Shown here: one piece after another, positions 11,046-21,407 of the stretch
Position numbering within the stretch: position 1 is the first letter of the stretch
Layout of the letters: every line of letters begins with the position of its first letter
NCBI GenBank assembly: GCA_001566295.1
Contig: KQ964269.1
Span: 310,001-374,000, forward strand
Source: Microdochium bolleyi
Taxonomy: Eukaryota > Ascomycota > Sordariomycetes > Xylariales > Microdochiaceae
Direction: 5' to 3'
DNA length: 64,000 nucleotides
Position numbers and translations under genes: made by a program
The notes under the pieces: generated by a model
What the model saw: only the letters and a program-made list of their open reading frames with translations
Told to the model about the DNA's origin: nothing
Databases searched by the model: none

Positions 11046-13343
11046 ATGGCAAGAAAACTGATTGTCGGGATTGATTACGGCACAACTTTCACAGGTAAGT
11101 CACGATAAGCTGAGGGTTAGAGATGATTCATGAATTCGTGCTTAGGCGTCAGCTATGCGTGGTCAGATGCCGCCAACGCCTCCGAGATCTACTTGATCAC
11201 GAGCTGGGCTTCTAATGGCTCATCTGCTGGCTCCTATGGTCATCAGAACCAAGTTCCCAGCAAAATCAGTTACGGAGTGCAGCAGCGCTGGGGATACGGC
11301 ATCGAAGCCGGCGCAGAGGCTTTCTGTTGGACCAAACTCTTGCTTGACCGACATGCTTCGGCAACAGAATTCGATGACAAGATGCTTCGAGAGATCGATG
11401 GAGGTGGTATCCTCACACTGCCCTCCTGGAAGTCGGCGGAGCAGGTTGTGACGGATTTTCTCCAGCATCTGTACAATCACGTCATGAAACACATCGCTGG
11501 GACTGTCACATCACCCATTCTAGAAGTCACTGCAATTGACTTCTGGTTCACGGTGCCTGCTCTCTGGTCGATTAGAGCACAAGAAGCCACCCGGGTTGCT
11601 GCTCGCAGAGCCGGTTTTGGCTCAAGTACAGGTGACACAATTCACATGATCAAGGAGCCCGAGGCCGCTGCTATGGCCAGTCTCAACTCGACAATACACG
11701 GCAACAAACAGCTCATCAAGGTTGGTTACTAGTTTCTTCGCATCTTCCCCGCGCTAATCTCGAAATAGGCTGGAGAGGGCATTCTTGTTTGTGACTGTGG
11801 TGGCGGCACTGTGGTAAGTCTGTCCCAATCGTGATAATTTAAGTCGCAGAGATAATGATTTCTTACCATCCGTGACCAGGATCTATCATCTTATGACGCA
11901 AGAACTGTGTCCCCTAAACTAATCTTGGATCAAGTATGCTTCAGCGAGGGTATGTATTTTGCTCCCTCGGGGAATGGATCTATTTCTGTGAAACTGACGA
12001 CTCCAGGCGCGAAATGCGGTTCCACCACCATCGATCGAGCCTTTCACGGACTGGTGCAAGAGCGCTTCGGTGCTGCGTTCAGCAAGCTCCCTCCCGCCAA
12101 GAAGGGCGCCAATTCAAAGTTCATGGCAGAGTTTGAGTCGAGGAAACGGGCTTTCGGCTCTTTGGACCATGACAGAACGTATGGTTTCTTCCTCAAGATG
12201 GATGTCGAAGATAGCCAATACTACGAAGAGGATGAGTGCGAGGTTCTCCTCTCAAGGTATGCATGTTTCAAATAACGTGGTACGGGTTACGTGTTCACGT
12301 AAAAGTCTGACAATAAAGATAGTGCCGACATGCGGTCCCTTTTTTATCCTGTGGTCGAGCGCGTCATCGGTCTTCTCAAGCAACAAGTGGAAGCTTCGCA
12401 AACGGGTGATGGTGTGAAGATCAAGGTTAGTCGAGATGGTCGGTGAAGCTCCCGATTGAATGGCAGGCTGATAGTTCTAGACAATACTCTTGGTGGCCGG
12501 CTTTGGCGCCTCCCGTTACCTGCAAGACGCGATTGACCGTTGGTGTAAGACCATGACAGGGCTCACATTGGTTCGGCCGGAGAAATCGTAAGTTCAGGTT
12601 CTAGTACTATGGATCACCCATCATGAAAATAAAGGCTGACGTATCGCAGGTGGGAGGCGATATGCCTTGGTGCCACGGTCTGTGGCTTGCAGGGCCGGGC
12701 CATAGAGACAAAGAAAGCTCGGTACCACATCGGGTTTGTCTTCAACAAGAGCTTCCGCAAGGGTATTGACGATGAGAAGAAGTCGTATATAGACTGGTTC
12801 ACCAAGCGGAAGATGACTCGAGGCCGCATGGCCTGGCCGATCAAACGGGTTCGTATGTCTCTTCTGCCTATAAACCATGTGCTGGCACTATCTTCGTGCA
12901 GGGAGAAACCATCACGCCCCAGACTGAAAAGTCAAGAGATTTCACGCAGAACTGGCTCAACATGTCTGAGAAGAAGTGGACGCTAAACATCTGGCAATGT
13001 ACACATGCCACGGCGCCGGACTTCCACGATGCCAGTAAGTTTGAGACCGCCACAGCTTGGCTACTTAGTGCGTCCTCCCATAATGAATACAGACTGAACA
13101 GCCACAGATGTGCAGAAGCTGGGTGTTGTCGAGATCGACCTGACAGGAGTTAACCTCACCGTCTTCCCCAGCAAAAAAAAGCCGGAGGCTCACCCTTACA
13201 AGGCGAGAAAGTACTACAAGGTCGAGTATGAGGTCGTCATTGTGCCTGAGAACGATCTTGGTTTCATACATTTCAAGGTGCTTGTTCGTGGAGAAACGGT
13301 GGGCGAAGCAAAGCTGAACTGCGGAATCAAGGCCGAGAGTTAA
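11046..13343 (+). CDS. Hsp70-fold ATPase-like protein (HSPA12/fungal type)
   Basis: Ten exons: 11046-11094, 11146-11720, 11769-11813, 11880-11949, 12007-12256, 12323-12425, 12481-12587, 12650-12848, 12902-13034, 13108-13343; about 588 residues. The ATP-binding signature of the actin/Hsp70 fold is present: phosphate-1 GIDYGTTFTG near the N-terminus, phosphate-2 VCDCGGGTVDLSSYD near residue 215, and an adenosine motif LLVAGFGASRYL near residue 370. The C-terminal part is a beta-rich segment (VVEIDLTGVNL, YKVEYEVVIVPEN) much shorter than a classical Hsp70 substrate domain, with no EEVD ending. This architecture matches the large fungal family of HSPA12-like proteins, whose clients are mostly unknown. 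Two junctions are uncertain: exon 8 uses a weak GTTCGT donor (alternative GTATGT at 12853 with a later acceptor also keeps frame), and exon 10 may start at 13102 or 13108. Confidence 0.88.
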
Positions 13344-13576
13344 GAGCAAGAGCATGCAGCGATCATGAGTTCACTGTGCACAAGAGCGCAGTTCAACAGT
13401 CTGCGCCATGTTGAGAACATGGCGCTCATAGAGGCTGCGAAGGAAGCACAGCCATTGGAGGCGCGATCGTGGAGAAAATAGTTGTTTTGTTGGTGCGGAA
13501 GACTTTCGGTCGGTACCTCAACAACAACAACTTGAGATGCTTCATTCCTTGACGCAGAAGAAAGAGTTATCCGGCA

Positions 13577-14083
13577 TCAAGAGCCTTTCGCATGACCGGC
13601 AGTGGCCGTTTTCAATATTTCCTCCTCTAGGCCAGGTACAAGGACAACCTCTATGCCCGCATCTCTGAGCCTCCTGCTCCCTGAGTTCCCACTCACGAAG
13701 GTGTCCGGCTCCTGCACTCCGACGTAAACCGTCTTAACTCTGCTGCTGCCAATGTCTAATATCCTCTCCACGCAAGGCTTGTTCCCACTTAGTCTCAGAC
13801 AACACGGCTCGACTGTTGTATAGATGGCCACTTCGTCTGGAAGTGCCTGTCTGAGAAGTGCAGGGTCAACGGCATACTTGGTCGCCAGTTTTTCGAGGCA
13901 ACACTGCTCTGCGTGGGTGTTGCCTGGCAGCTCGAGCGTGTAGCCCGTCGCGAGGATCTCATTCTTTGCCACGTCGAGCACGAGGGCACCGACGCGGTAG
14001 TTTGTAGGCTTTGGTGGTGATCGTACGGCTAGTGAGAGAGCAAGCCGCATGTATGCCTCGTGGTCTCCAGGTTTAATATCCAT
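13577..14083 (-). CDS. DRAP/cytidine-type deaminase, stand-alone domain
   Basis: A minus-strand frame of 168 residues starts at ATG 14083 (MDIKPGDHEAYM); the frame continues upstream without another ATG, so a short first exon is possible. It shows the zinc-binding deaminase signature: HAE in GNTHAEQCC, where the Glu is the proton shuttle, and TVEPCC followed by PC in SGNKPC for the second and third zinc ligands. PPKPTNYRVGAL and ATGYTLELPGN are typical of the fungal protein usually named DRAP deaminase, related to the deaminase half of yeast Rib2 (riboflavin synthesis). The substrate cannot be fixed from sequence: a pyrimidine intermediate of riboflavin synthesis or free cytidine are both possible. 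It is divergent from the J-protein gene at 14545. Confidence 0.85.
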   Translation of the reverse strand: MDIKPGDHEAYMRLALSLAVRSPPKPTNYRVGALVLDVAKNEILATGYTLELPGNTHAEQCCLEKLATKYAVDPALLRQALPDEVAIYTTVEPCCLRLSGNKPCVERILDIGSSRVKTVYVGVQEPDTFVSGNSGSRRLRDAGIEVVLVPGLEEEILKTATAGHAKGS

Positions 14084-14544
14084 ATCTGGCGTTGGAGTTG
14101 CCACACGGAGAGTGAGTTCAAGGCCGGAGCTGAGTTCGAGTATCTGCTAAGGTGAGATCTTGCGCTTCCTCCGAAAAGCGGGGCGTGGATTGTGAAGAGT
14201 GCGATGTTTGACAGGATAGAGATGGCTATGTGATGCACCGAAGAATGGCCAAGAGCCTCGATAGTCTGTCTTCACGTAATGGGGTCACACTGGCGTTGTT
14301 GTTCCAATCATCCCACCAAGTTTACCCCAGGTCTTGACGTCCCCAAGCGGGAGAAACATCCCTGCAGCTTGGAGCTTCAGGGCTGCGGCAGAGCTCTTAT
14401 CACTGTTGCGATAAGGGAAGTCGGTGCCAGAGGTGCTTAACGCGTCTCACGCGTCACTCATCACTGCGTCGCAACGGAAGTCAACATCAACTCTGCGTCC
14501 TGGCAGCACAATCGCAACTTGTACTCACAACCTATGCAAGAAAT
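14084..14544. other. divergent promoter region
   Basis: Sequence between the deaminase (minus) and DNAJC9-like (plus) starts. Apart from the small upstream frame at 14534 listed separately, I see no gene. Confidence 0.4.
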
Positions 14545-14548
14545 ATGA
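14534..14548 (+). CDS. upstream ORF overlapping the J-protein start
   Basis: A four-codon frame starts at ATG 14534 and ends with TGA at 14546-14548. The main ATG at 14545 overlaps that stop as ATGA. This arrangement can couple termination with reinitiation or damp translation. Whether the mRNA begins upstream of it is not shown by the sequence. Confidence 0.4.
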   Translation: MQEI

Positions 14549-15521
14549 GCTCACCAGAGGATCTGCTCGAAGGGGAGCCACCCATCATCGACCCGTACGA
14601 GGTCCTGGGGCTCGAAAGAACTGCACCCGCTGATAAGATCAAGACGGCGTATCGCAAAGCTGCCCTCAAGCACCACCCTGGTAAGCGCTGCTGCTGACTT
14701 GACGATGCTTTCCTCGAGTATCAGTCCTCGCTGACAGATCTGGGCAACCTGCAGACAAGGTCCCTGTCACCGAGCGAGACGAAGCACACCAAAAGTTCCA
14801 GTCCATCGCCCTCGCCTACGCCATTCTCTCCGATCCTGCTCGACGCAAGCGCTATGACGATACCGGCTCGACCTCCGAGTCCATCGTAGACACTGACGGG
14901 TTCAGCTGGTCAGACTACTACCGCGAGCAGTACAAGGACGCCGTTTCCGATGATGCGATTGACAAGTTCGCCAAGATCTACAAAGGCTCGGACGAGGAGA
15001 AGGATGATCTGCTCATGGCATACGAGAAGTTCGAGGGCGACATGAACGCCATCTACGAGACAGTAATGCTTAGCGATGTGCTGGTAGACGACGAGCGGTT
15101 CCGCGCAATCATCGACGAGGCCATTGCCAGCAAAGACGTCCCAGCGTTCAAGAAGTACACCAAGGAGAGCAAGAAGTCGAGGGAAGCCAGAATAAAAGCC
15201 GCCAAAGACGAAGGAAATGAGGCCGAAGAATATGCAAAGGAACTCGGAGTGCACGATAAGCTGTTTGGTAGCAAAAAGACCGGATCGGCAAAGGCCAGCA
15301 AGGGCAAGAAGGACTCCGAGGCCGACCTGCTCGCGTTGATCCAAGGAAATCAGAAGAGCAGACAGCAGGCTCAGAACAGCTTCCTGGACAGCATTGCGGC
15401 CAAGTACGCGCCGCCACCCAAAAAGGGCGGCAAGGGCAAGAAGCGAGTTGCAGACGACGACGAGCCGTCTGAAGAGGCCTTCCAGGCCGCAGCTGCCAAG
15501 CTGAAGAAGGGCCGAAAGTAG
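14545..15521 (+). CDS. DNAJC9: J-domain protein, DNAJC9-like
   Basis: Two exons, 14545-14680 and 14755-15521, give 300 residues; the 74-base intron falls inside the Asp codon of the HPD motif. The J domain occupies residues about 15-85: PYEVLGLERTA, KIKTAYRKAAL, HHPDK and the helix ending AYAILSDPARRKRYD. After it come GFSWSDYYREQYKD and a long acidic/basic helical region (FKKYTKESKKSREARIK). The C-terminus is Lys-rich (KKGGKGKKR, KLKKGRK) and probably nuclear-directed. This order and length match DNAJC9, a J protein that in animals binds histone H3-H4 and recruits Hsp70. A chromatin or Hsp70 co-chaperone role is inferred. A small upstream frame overlaps the start. Confidence 0.9.
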
Positions 15522-16190
15522 GCTCGAAAGTCTGATTTTCCCCAGGGCGTTCAGGTTGGATTGGTTCAGCGTTGGTCGGTCATATTTGGCGTTTTTCAAG
15601 CTAGGGTCAGGTAGCATTCGTCCGCACTGCATTGGAGACAATATTCGACGGCGTATCATGCCGAGATGAACACGACTTTGCGCATCGAGATACATAGTAC
15701 CATTTGATTAGTGATATGCTGCAAATAACATTTGCTTAATCAGTCTAGCGCGTCGCCGGGTGTCTTGACTGCCACGACCTGCCTCTTTGGCAAGAATTTT
15801 GGCATTTCGGGGAGGCGCTGGTCTACCAAGTCTTTGCAGAGGCGTGGAAGAGCCATCGGCGATATGTCAGTCGGCTAGCCAACTGCTGAGACATGGCCGG
15901 CAAGGCGGTGGAGAGCTCATGCCAGCACTTCCGTTTTGTTGCCACTGACGCCAGTGGCCTCGGGGCCTTAGAGCCACCAATATTGGAGGCGCATGCCACC
16001 TACCAAGTGTCCGGACCCCGCCATTACGCAAGCACTAGACGCGCTCGACGCATCAGGCCAGCTCCGACTTTACTTGACACACCTCGGCTGACGACGACAA
16101 CTTCCTTCTTCCATCGGCAGCCTCTCGCCACAGCCCTCCGAGCCAAGGCTGCATTTCTCTTAGAGAGATGCGGGGTCATCTAAAGATGCA
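15522..16190. other. intergenic, no gene seen
   Basis: 3' flank of the J-protein gene and 5' flank of STN1. A frame at 15893-16183 has no recognisable content. Confidence 0.4.
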
Positions 16191-16991
16191 ATGACACGTG
16201 AGGAATCCCGCGTGTACTATCCGCAATACTGCTTCCACCTCTCCCGGACCATCGATCAGTGGTGTCCGCTGCGGATTGTCGATATCCACGAGCTCCATGC
16301 TTCTGATGCACACCGAGGTACATTCATGACTCCCAAATATCCGATGCCGTCACGTGTATGCCTCACATGCTGACAGCGGGTGGCTTGCCAACCACTAGCT
16401 CAGGGGATATTCTTCCTCTCGAACCACCCCATCGCATGGGTCCGCATTGCTGGCGTGGTTGTAGCCGTGGACTACTACTACGGCCGCTTCGTCTACACGA
16501 TAGACGACAGCTCCGGGCAATGCATCGACTGTGCCCTTGAGATGCCCAGCCGTCCGGCACCGGACGCCGCTGCCAAGGGTCAGAACACAAACCTGACTGT
16601 AGAGAATGGTGCAGCGGCACTTGTCCCTGTACCTCCAGGCCCGCCGCAGTCTGAGTACGATGTCGGCATGGTTGTGATCATCAAAGGCAGCGTGCAGGTC
16701 TTCCGGGACCAAAAGCAGCTCAAGATCCACAAGATCCAGATTGTCAGGTCGACGGAGCAGGAGGTTCAGTTCTGGAACAAGATCAGGGACTTTCGAAACC
16801 AGTTCCTGGCGCGCCCATGGGAGCTGAGCAGTGAGGATCTGCGCCAGTGCCGTGCTGATTACCTCAAGGAAGAGCGGCGCCAGGCACGCAAACAGGGCAA
16901 GGAGAGCACGTCGAATGGTAAGTCAACACATCGACACGGCAACGGATACCAGGGAAGGCAGGATGGACAGCGACAGCGGACCCATAAGTAG
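16191..16991 (+). CDS. STN1: CST telomere-capping subunit Stn1, OB-fold
   Basis: Two exons, 16191-16317 and 16399-16991, give 239 residues. The intron is 81 bases with CTGAC before the acceptor. Exon 1 holds YYPQYCFHLSRTIDQWCPLRI and exon 2 continues with GIFFLSNHPIAWVRIAG, VVVAVDYYYGRFVYTIDDSSG and CIDCAL, the hallmark first half of the Stn1 OB fold. A Pro/Ala-rich loop precedes the last OB strands (YDVGMVVIIKGSVQVFRDQKQLKI) and the helix EVQFWNKIRDFRNQFL. Stn1 with Ten1 (and Ctc1/Cdc13 in other lineages) binds single-stranded telomeric DNA and controls C-strand fill-in. The protein ends soon after the OB domain, as in other filamentous fungi. A canonical GTAAGT at 16918 could splice the last 25 codons to another end, so the C-terminus is uncertain. 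Confidence 0.88.
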
Positions 16992-17066
16992 CGTGGAGGG
17001 AAGGGGAGAATTCCAGCAACAGAAGGACCCTTGAATTCAAAACAGTCAAATCTTTCGAGTGATCGA

Positions 17067-17500
17067 CTACCGTGATGGGCACGGCACTTCAAAATCCGTC
17101 ACGAGACCCGGCTTCGCAGCTACAACTACCGGACTATTGTAGTCATCCTCAAGAATCACCGTGAATGGGTCTTCATGGCGAGCCATCAACTTCTCGTTCT
17201 CGCTCAACCTCATCATGATTGACTCTCGGCCGTAACAATCGTGGTTAATAATGTCCACCGCAACTCGATGCTTCAGATTGAGACAGGTCTCGAACCAAAA
17301 TCGGAACGTCGAGGCTCCGTACTAAATAGCAAAGCACTCAAAGTCTGGGTTGAATACGGTCTCGTGCCTCTCGGCAGCTCTTCCCGAGCCCTTGTCCGAA
17401 AGTGACGAGCGTGGCACCCGGATTACTTTGGTAGCCACGCCACGGTCGAACCTTCCAAGTTGTCTGAAACATCCAAGTACAGATGCTTCTTGGTCCTACC
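17067..17500 (-). pseudogene. probable broken gene fragment, family not recognised
   Basis: On the minus strand a coding-looking frame ends at TAG 17067-17069 (DFEVPCPSR) and includes YGASTFRFWFETCLNLKH and ESIMMRLSENEKLM. Reading upstream in the same frame, an in-frame TAG at 17324-17322 interrupts it directly before YGAS. The frame then resumes with ERHETVFNPDFECFAI and stays open to about 17500, where another stop occurs. I found no splice pair with a normal donor and intron length that removes the TAG while keeping frame. A degraded gene, or one with an unrecognised intron, is the best reading. It is tail-to-tail with STN1, about 75 bases apart. Function unknown. Confidence 0.4.
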
Positions 17501-18254
17501 TTCGCCACTGTCACTGAAACCCGGCATCTGCGGCACATGCCTTTCTTGGTCTTTGGTTCCTGTGCACCGACTGTTCATGACTCCACCTAACTGCCACATC
17601 CACCTCAACTTCGTCCACTTCACAGCATCGCTACAATACTGCTTCGTCCCAAGATCTCCTCCTGGCCGTCCGCCTCGTCAGCTCACATTCGCCTCACGTC
17701 AATACGGCGTCTGCATTCCCAACAAGCCTTGGTCTTTCTCGGCACTGAAGTCCAGGTAAGCGGTTCGTGTATTGCAGGCCCACATGCACACTTGCACCGA
17801 GACACCACATTCCGCGACTTAGACGCCACGACGGTCCGGCGCAACCACCCGTGACAACGCAGCTTCCGAAGTGCTTCTGTCTGGTCAACCGTTGCCATTC
17901 CCCAGCACAGAGACACACGTGGGAGAGGCTCACTGGCGGCTGATACAAAGTACAACCGGCCGCTGCAACTATCTTTGGTGAAACTCTCCCGGTACAACAT
18001 CCGACGACGACAACTTATCCATCACTTTCTGGGGACGGCAATTTGTTTTTCAATTCAACGATTCATGACACCCGACAATACGACGATACGACACGAGAAC
18101 ACCCGAACGACCTCGACAGCCACACCGACGAAGCACCAAAGACCCCGGCTTCCAGCAGCTCAACCCACGCAACACTGAGCTTGATAGCACCGCACCAACA
18201 CACTTGACCAAGACAGCCTTGAGAACATTCCACGATTACCCCTACCCCCATGAC
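17501..18254. other. upstream region of the GH81 gene
   Basis: Region between the broken fragment and the GH81 start. It is C/A-rich close to the start, as fungal 5' UTRs often are. No separate gene is supported. Confidence 0.4.
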
Positions 18255-21200
18255 ATGAAGATGAAGCTCTTGTACTTGTTACTAACGATATGGCAGGTTC
18301 TACCCGTTCTGTCCGCACCTGTGCAGGATCTGGGACCATTGCCACTTAGACCTGCACAGTATCACGGCCCACTTGGAGAAGCAAATCGCCGAAGACAGAT
18401 TAACGAGAGCCTCTCTACCAAGAATCCGTACGACGTAGCATACGCTCCTGTTGGAACACGCACTCTTGACGACCAGGCTTCGCCCATCACCACAGAGGAC
18501 CATCCCACTTCCAGTGACTCCCAGCCTCAGACAGATGCGCAGTCATTGTTGATGACGACATCTCTTTCGCTCGACCCGAACGTCCACTTGGAAGCGCAAA
18601 CGACAGCAGTCGTGCGGCCACCGCAGACTGGGACACCTGCCAGCTCGTACAAGGAGGGCTACTCGCCTGTCGCCGTCATCACTGTCACCCATTCGAGTGG
18701 CGTTGATCAGGTCCTGCCCCCGCCTACTGGTCCCCTTCCCAACACAAGCGGCACTTGTATTTCGAGTCTTGAGACAGGAGGCAGACCGACATGTCAACCA
18801 TTCAACACTGAGGTGATTCCCGAACCTTCTACGCTCTGCGACTGTAACACTGGGCCAATGCCAACGTTGACCACCGCTATACGCGCATCCTCAACAACGG
18901 CACCCACGAAGTCAGCAACCATGGCGGACTTTACCGCAGCGGCTCTTAAGAACATCTTCGCCGCGCCCATCGCGACGAATGCGCCCTCAAACATGTTTCC
19001 GGTCCGCAACGACCATCCCGTGCCTCGCAAGGGTGTCAGAAAGTCAGGTCCTATTGGGACAAACAAGTTCTATGGCAACTTCTTCCTTGGCAATCAGAAC
19101 TCACCGTCCTACGTACACCCATACTCAGTCGCATGGGCGAAGGGTCAGGGAGCCACGTCCAGCTGGGGCTTGTGTGTATCTCACATCGAGGCGAATCAGC
19201 GCGTGTTCGGCGACCGGGCGCCAGACACGGGAGCGGCAAGGTACTTCCTCAACCCTGTCGGCATTCAGTCTTTGTGTCTGTCAGCTGTCGAGCTGGGGTC
19301 AGCAACAATATTGACGACAGACAACCTGAAGTCTCAGTCGGCCAACGTCAACCTGCACGCCAATGCCAACGCGCAGCCCATGGTGACGTTCCCACTCGTG
19401 CAAGGCATGGCGTACGTCACAGCTGTTTACCACTCAGGCACGCCGGTCATCTCCAGTGGAATCCTCTTCAAGACAGTCACACGCTCCAACAGATCTCCCA
19501 AACCAGGAGTGACGAAGTATACCATGTACCTCGAGAATGGCAAGGTGTGGCACGTTTATGCCTACGCCCAGTCGGGTGATCCCCTGGACCTCAGAGTCCT
19601 CAACAACGGTCTCGCCAGGTCGGCGAAGCCATTCACTGGTTTTATTCAGATCGCCAAAGACCCCGGTGGTGCCGAGACAACTCTGGATGCAGCATGCGCA
19701 GCCTATCCCGTGGGAGTCACTCTTTCCGCCGCTGTTAAGGGCAAACGTGCCAGGTATAGATTCACTTTCAAGAAAGCTGGAGACCAGAACACGAAGCTCC
19801 TCATGTATGCTCTGCCGCATCACCTGGCTAGCTTTGGTAAGGCCACTCGTCAGGCTGTCCAGGACAAGATACAGCTCCAGACGACGACCAAGGGAATAGC
19901 AAAGGCAGTGCTTGCTGATGTTTGGAACATGATTGAGCCTAATATGCCCATCTCCATGGACTTTGCACCATGGGATCCGAAGTCAGGACCCAAGAAAGTA
20001 CTCAAGGACGCAGCCATCCAGACCATCCGCCCGGTGGCACTCAAGGAGATCTCCCAAGATATGAATGCCCAAACCAACCAGGACTCCATGTACTTTGGAG
20101 GCAAGGTGAGTTGACCCATCGTAACGTCTTTGAGGAATGTAAGCTTACCGATTCTAGGCCCTTGCGAAATTTGCTTCCATATGTTACACGGTCAATGACC
20201 TGCTCAAAGATCCTGCCACAGCGAAGACAGGACTGGCTAATCTCAAAGCTGCGTTCAACCGATTTGCAACCAACAAGCAGATATTCCCACTTTATTACGA
20301 GAGTATGCACTTCTGGCTCTTCCATATAAACGCGGCTCATTGACTCTTTCTGCAGATGCTTGGAGTGGTATTGTCTCGTCGGCGACCTACATAACAGGAA
20401 ATAACGGGGCCGATTTCGGCAACAGCTTCTACAACGATCACCACTTCCATTACGGGTACTTTGTGCTGACTGCCGCGATCATTGGGTACCTAGACCCTTC
20501 GTGGATGACCAAGGCGAACATCGACTTTGTCAACACCCTGGTCAGAGACATATCGAATCCTTCCGAGGCGGACAAATACTTTCCAGTGTCGCGTAATTTC
20601 GACTGGTACCATGGACACAGTTGGGCTCATGGGCTCTACGAGGCTGCTGATGGCAATGTGAGTGGCTTACACACCTCCTGAGGCAGCTTGTTGCCGAGAC
20701 CTCTGACCCTTATCTGATGAAACAAACAGGACCAAGAGTCGAGCTCTGAGGACACAATGCATGCCTACGCCATCAAGATGTGGGGAAAGACTGTCAAAGA
20801 TGCCAACATGGAGGCCCGGTAAGTCCACAAACGACCATTCGATGCATGCAAATCCTCGCCATGGCTAACGTGTGTAATACTTGACGGTGCAGTGGCAACC
20901 TCATGCTTGCAGTCCAGGCGAGATCTCTGAACCACTATTACCTGTACACGGCGGATAACACAGTGCAGCCTCCCGAGTTTATTGGAAACAAGGTAGCTGG
21001 TATCCTATTCGAAAACAAGATAGACCACACGACATACTTCGGCATGAACATCGAGTACATTCAAGGCATCCATATGCTTCCGCTGCTACCCAGCACGAAG
21101 TACACACGGCCGTCAAAGTTTGTTAATGAGGAATGGACGGCATTGTTCAACCAAGGCCGTGTCGACCGCATAGAGGGCGGTTGGCGAGGAATCCTCTATG

Positions 21201-21407
21201 GCAACTTGGCGACTATTGATGCCAACGCCGCATGGCAATTCTTCACAAGAAGGGATTTCAACCCCAGTTGGCTAGATGGAGGAGCGAGTTTGACATGGTA
21301 CCAGGCGTACACCGCTGGTGAGTTTCGCTTAGATGGGTTCTAACCGCAGTCGCGGAAGATGAGTCAAAAGCTGACAGATATTGTGCGCGGTAGCTTTCAT
21401 GTCATGA
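18255..21407 (+). CDS. secreted endo-1,3-beta-glucanase, glycoside hydrolase family 81
   Basis: Six exons: 18255-20105, 20158-20302, 20356-20657, 20730-20818, 20893-21317, 21394-21407; 941 residues. The start at MKMKLLYLLL begins a signal peptide likely cleaved after LPVLSA. Residues about 25-220 are Thr/Ser/Pro-rich and probably O-glycosylated. The GH81 core begins near FAAPIATNAPSNMFP and carries the N-terminal beta-sandwich, then WSGIVSSATY, DFGNSFYNDHHFHYGYF, HSWAHGL and QESSSEDTMHAYAI. The Asp before HHFHYGY and the two Glu of ESSSE are the family's catalytic-site residues. GH81 enzymes cut internal beta-1,3-glucan bonds and in yeast (Eng1) act in daughter-cell separation and wall remodelling; the same wall role is inferred. 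The last exon encodes only a few residues after TAYTA and is the least certain. Confidence 0.93.
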
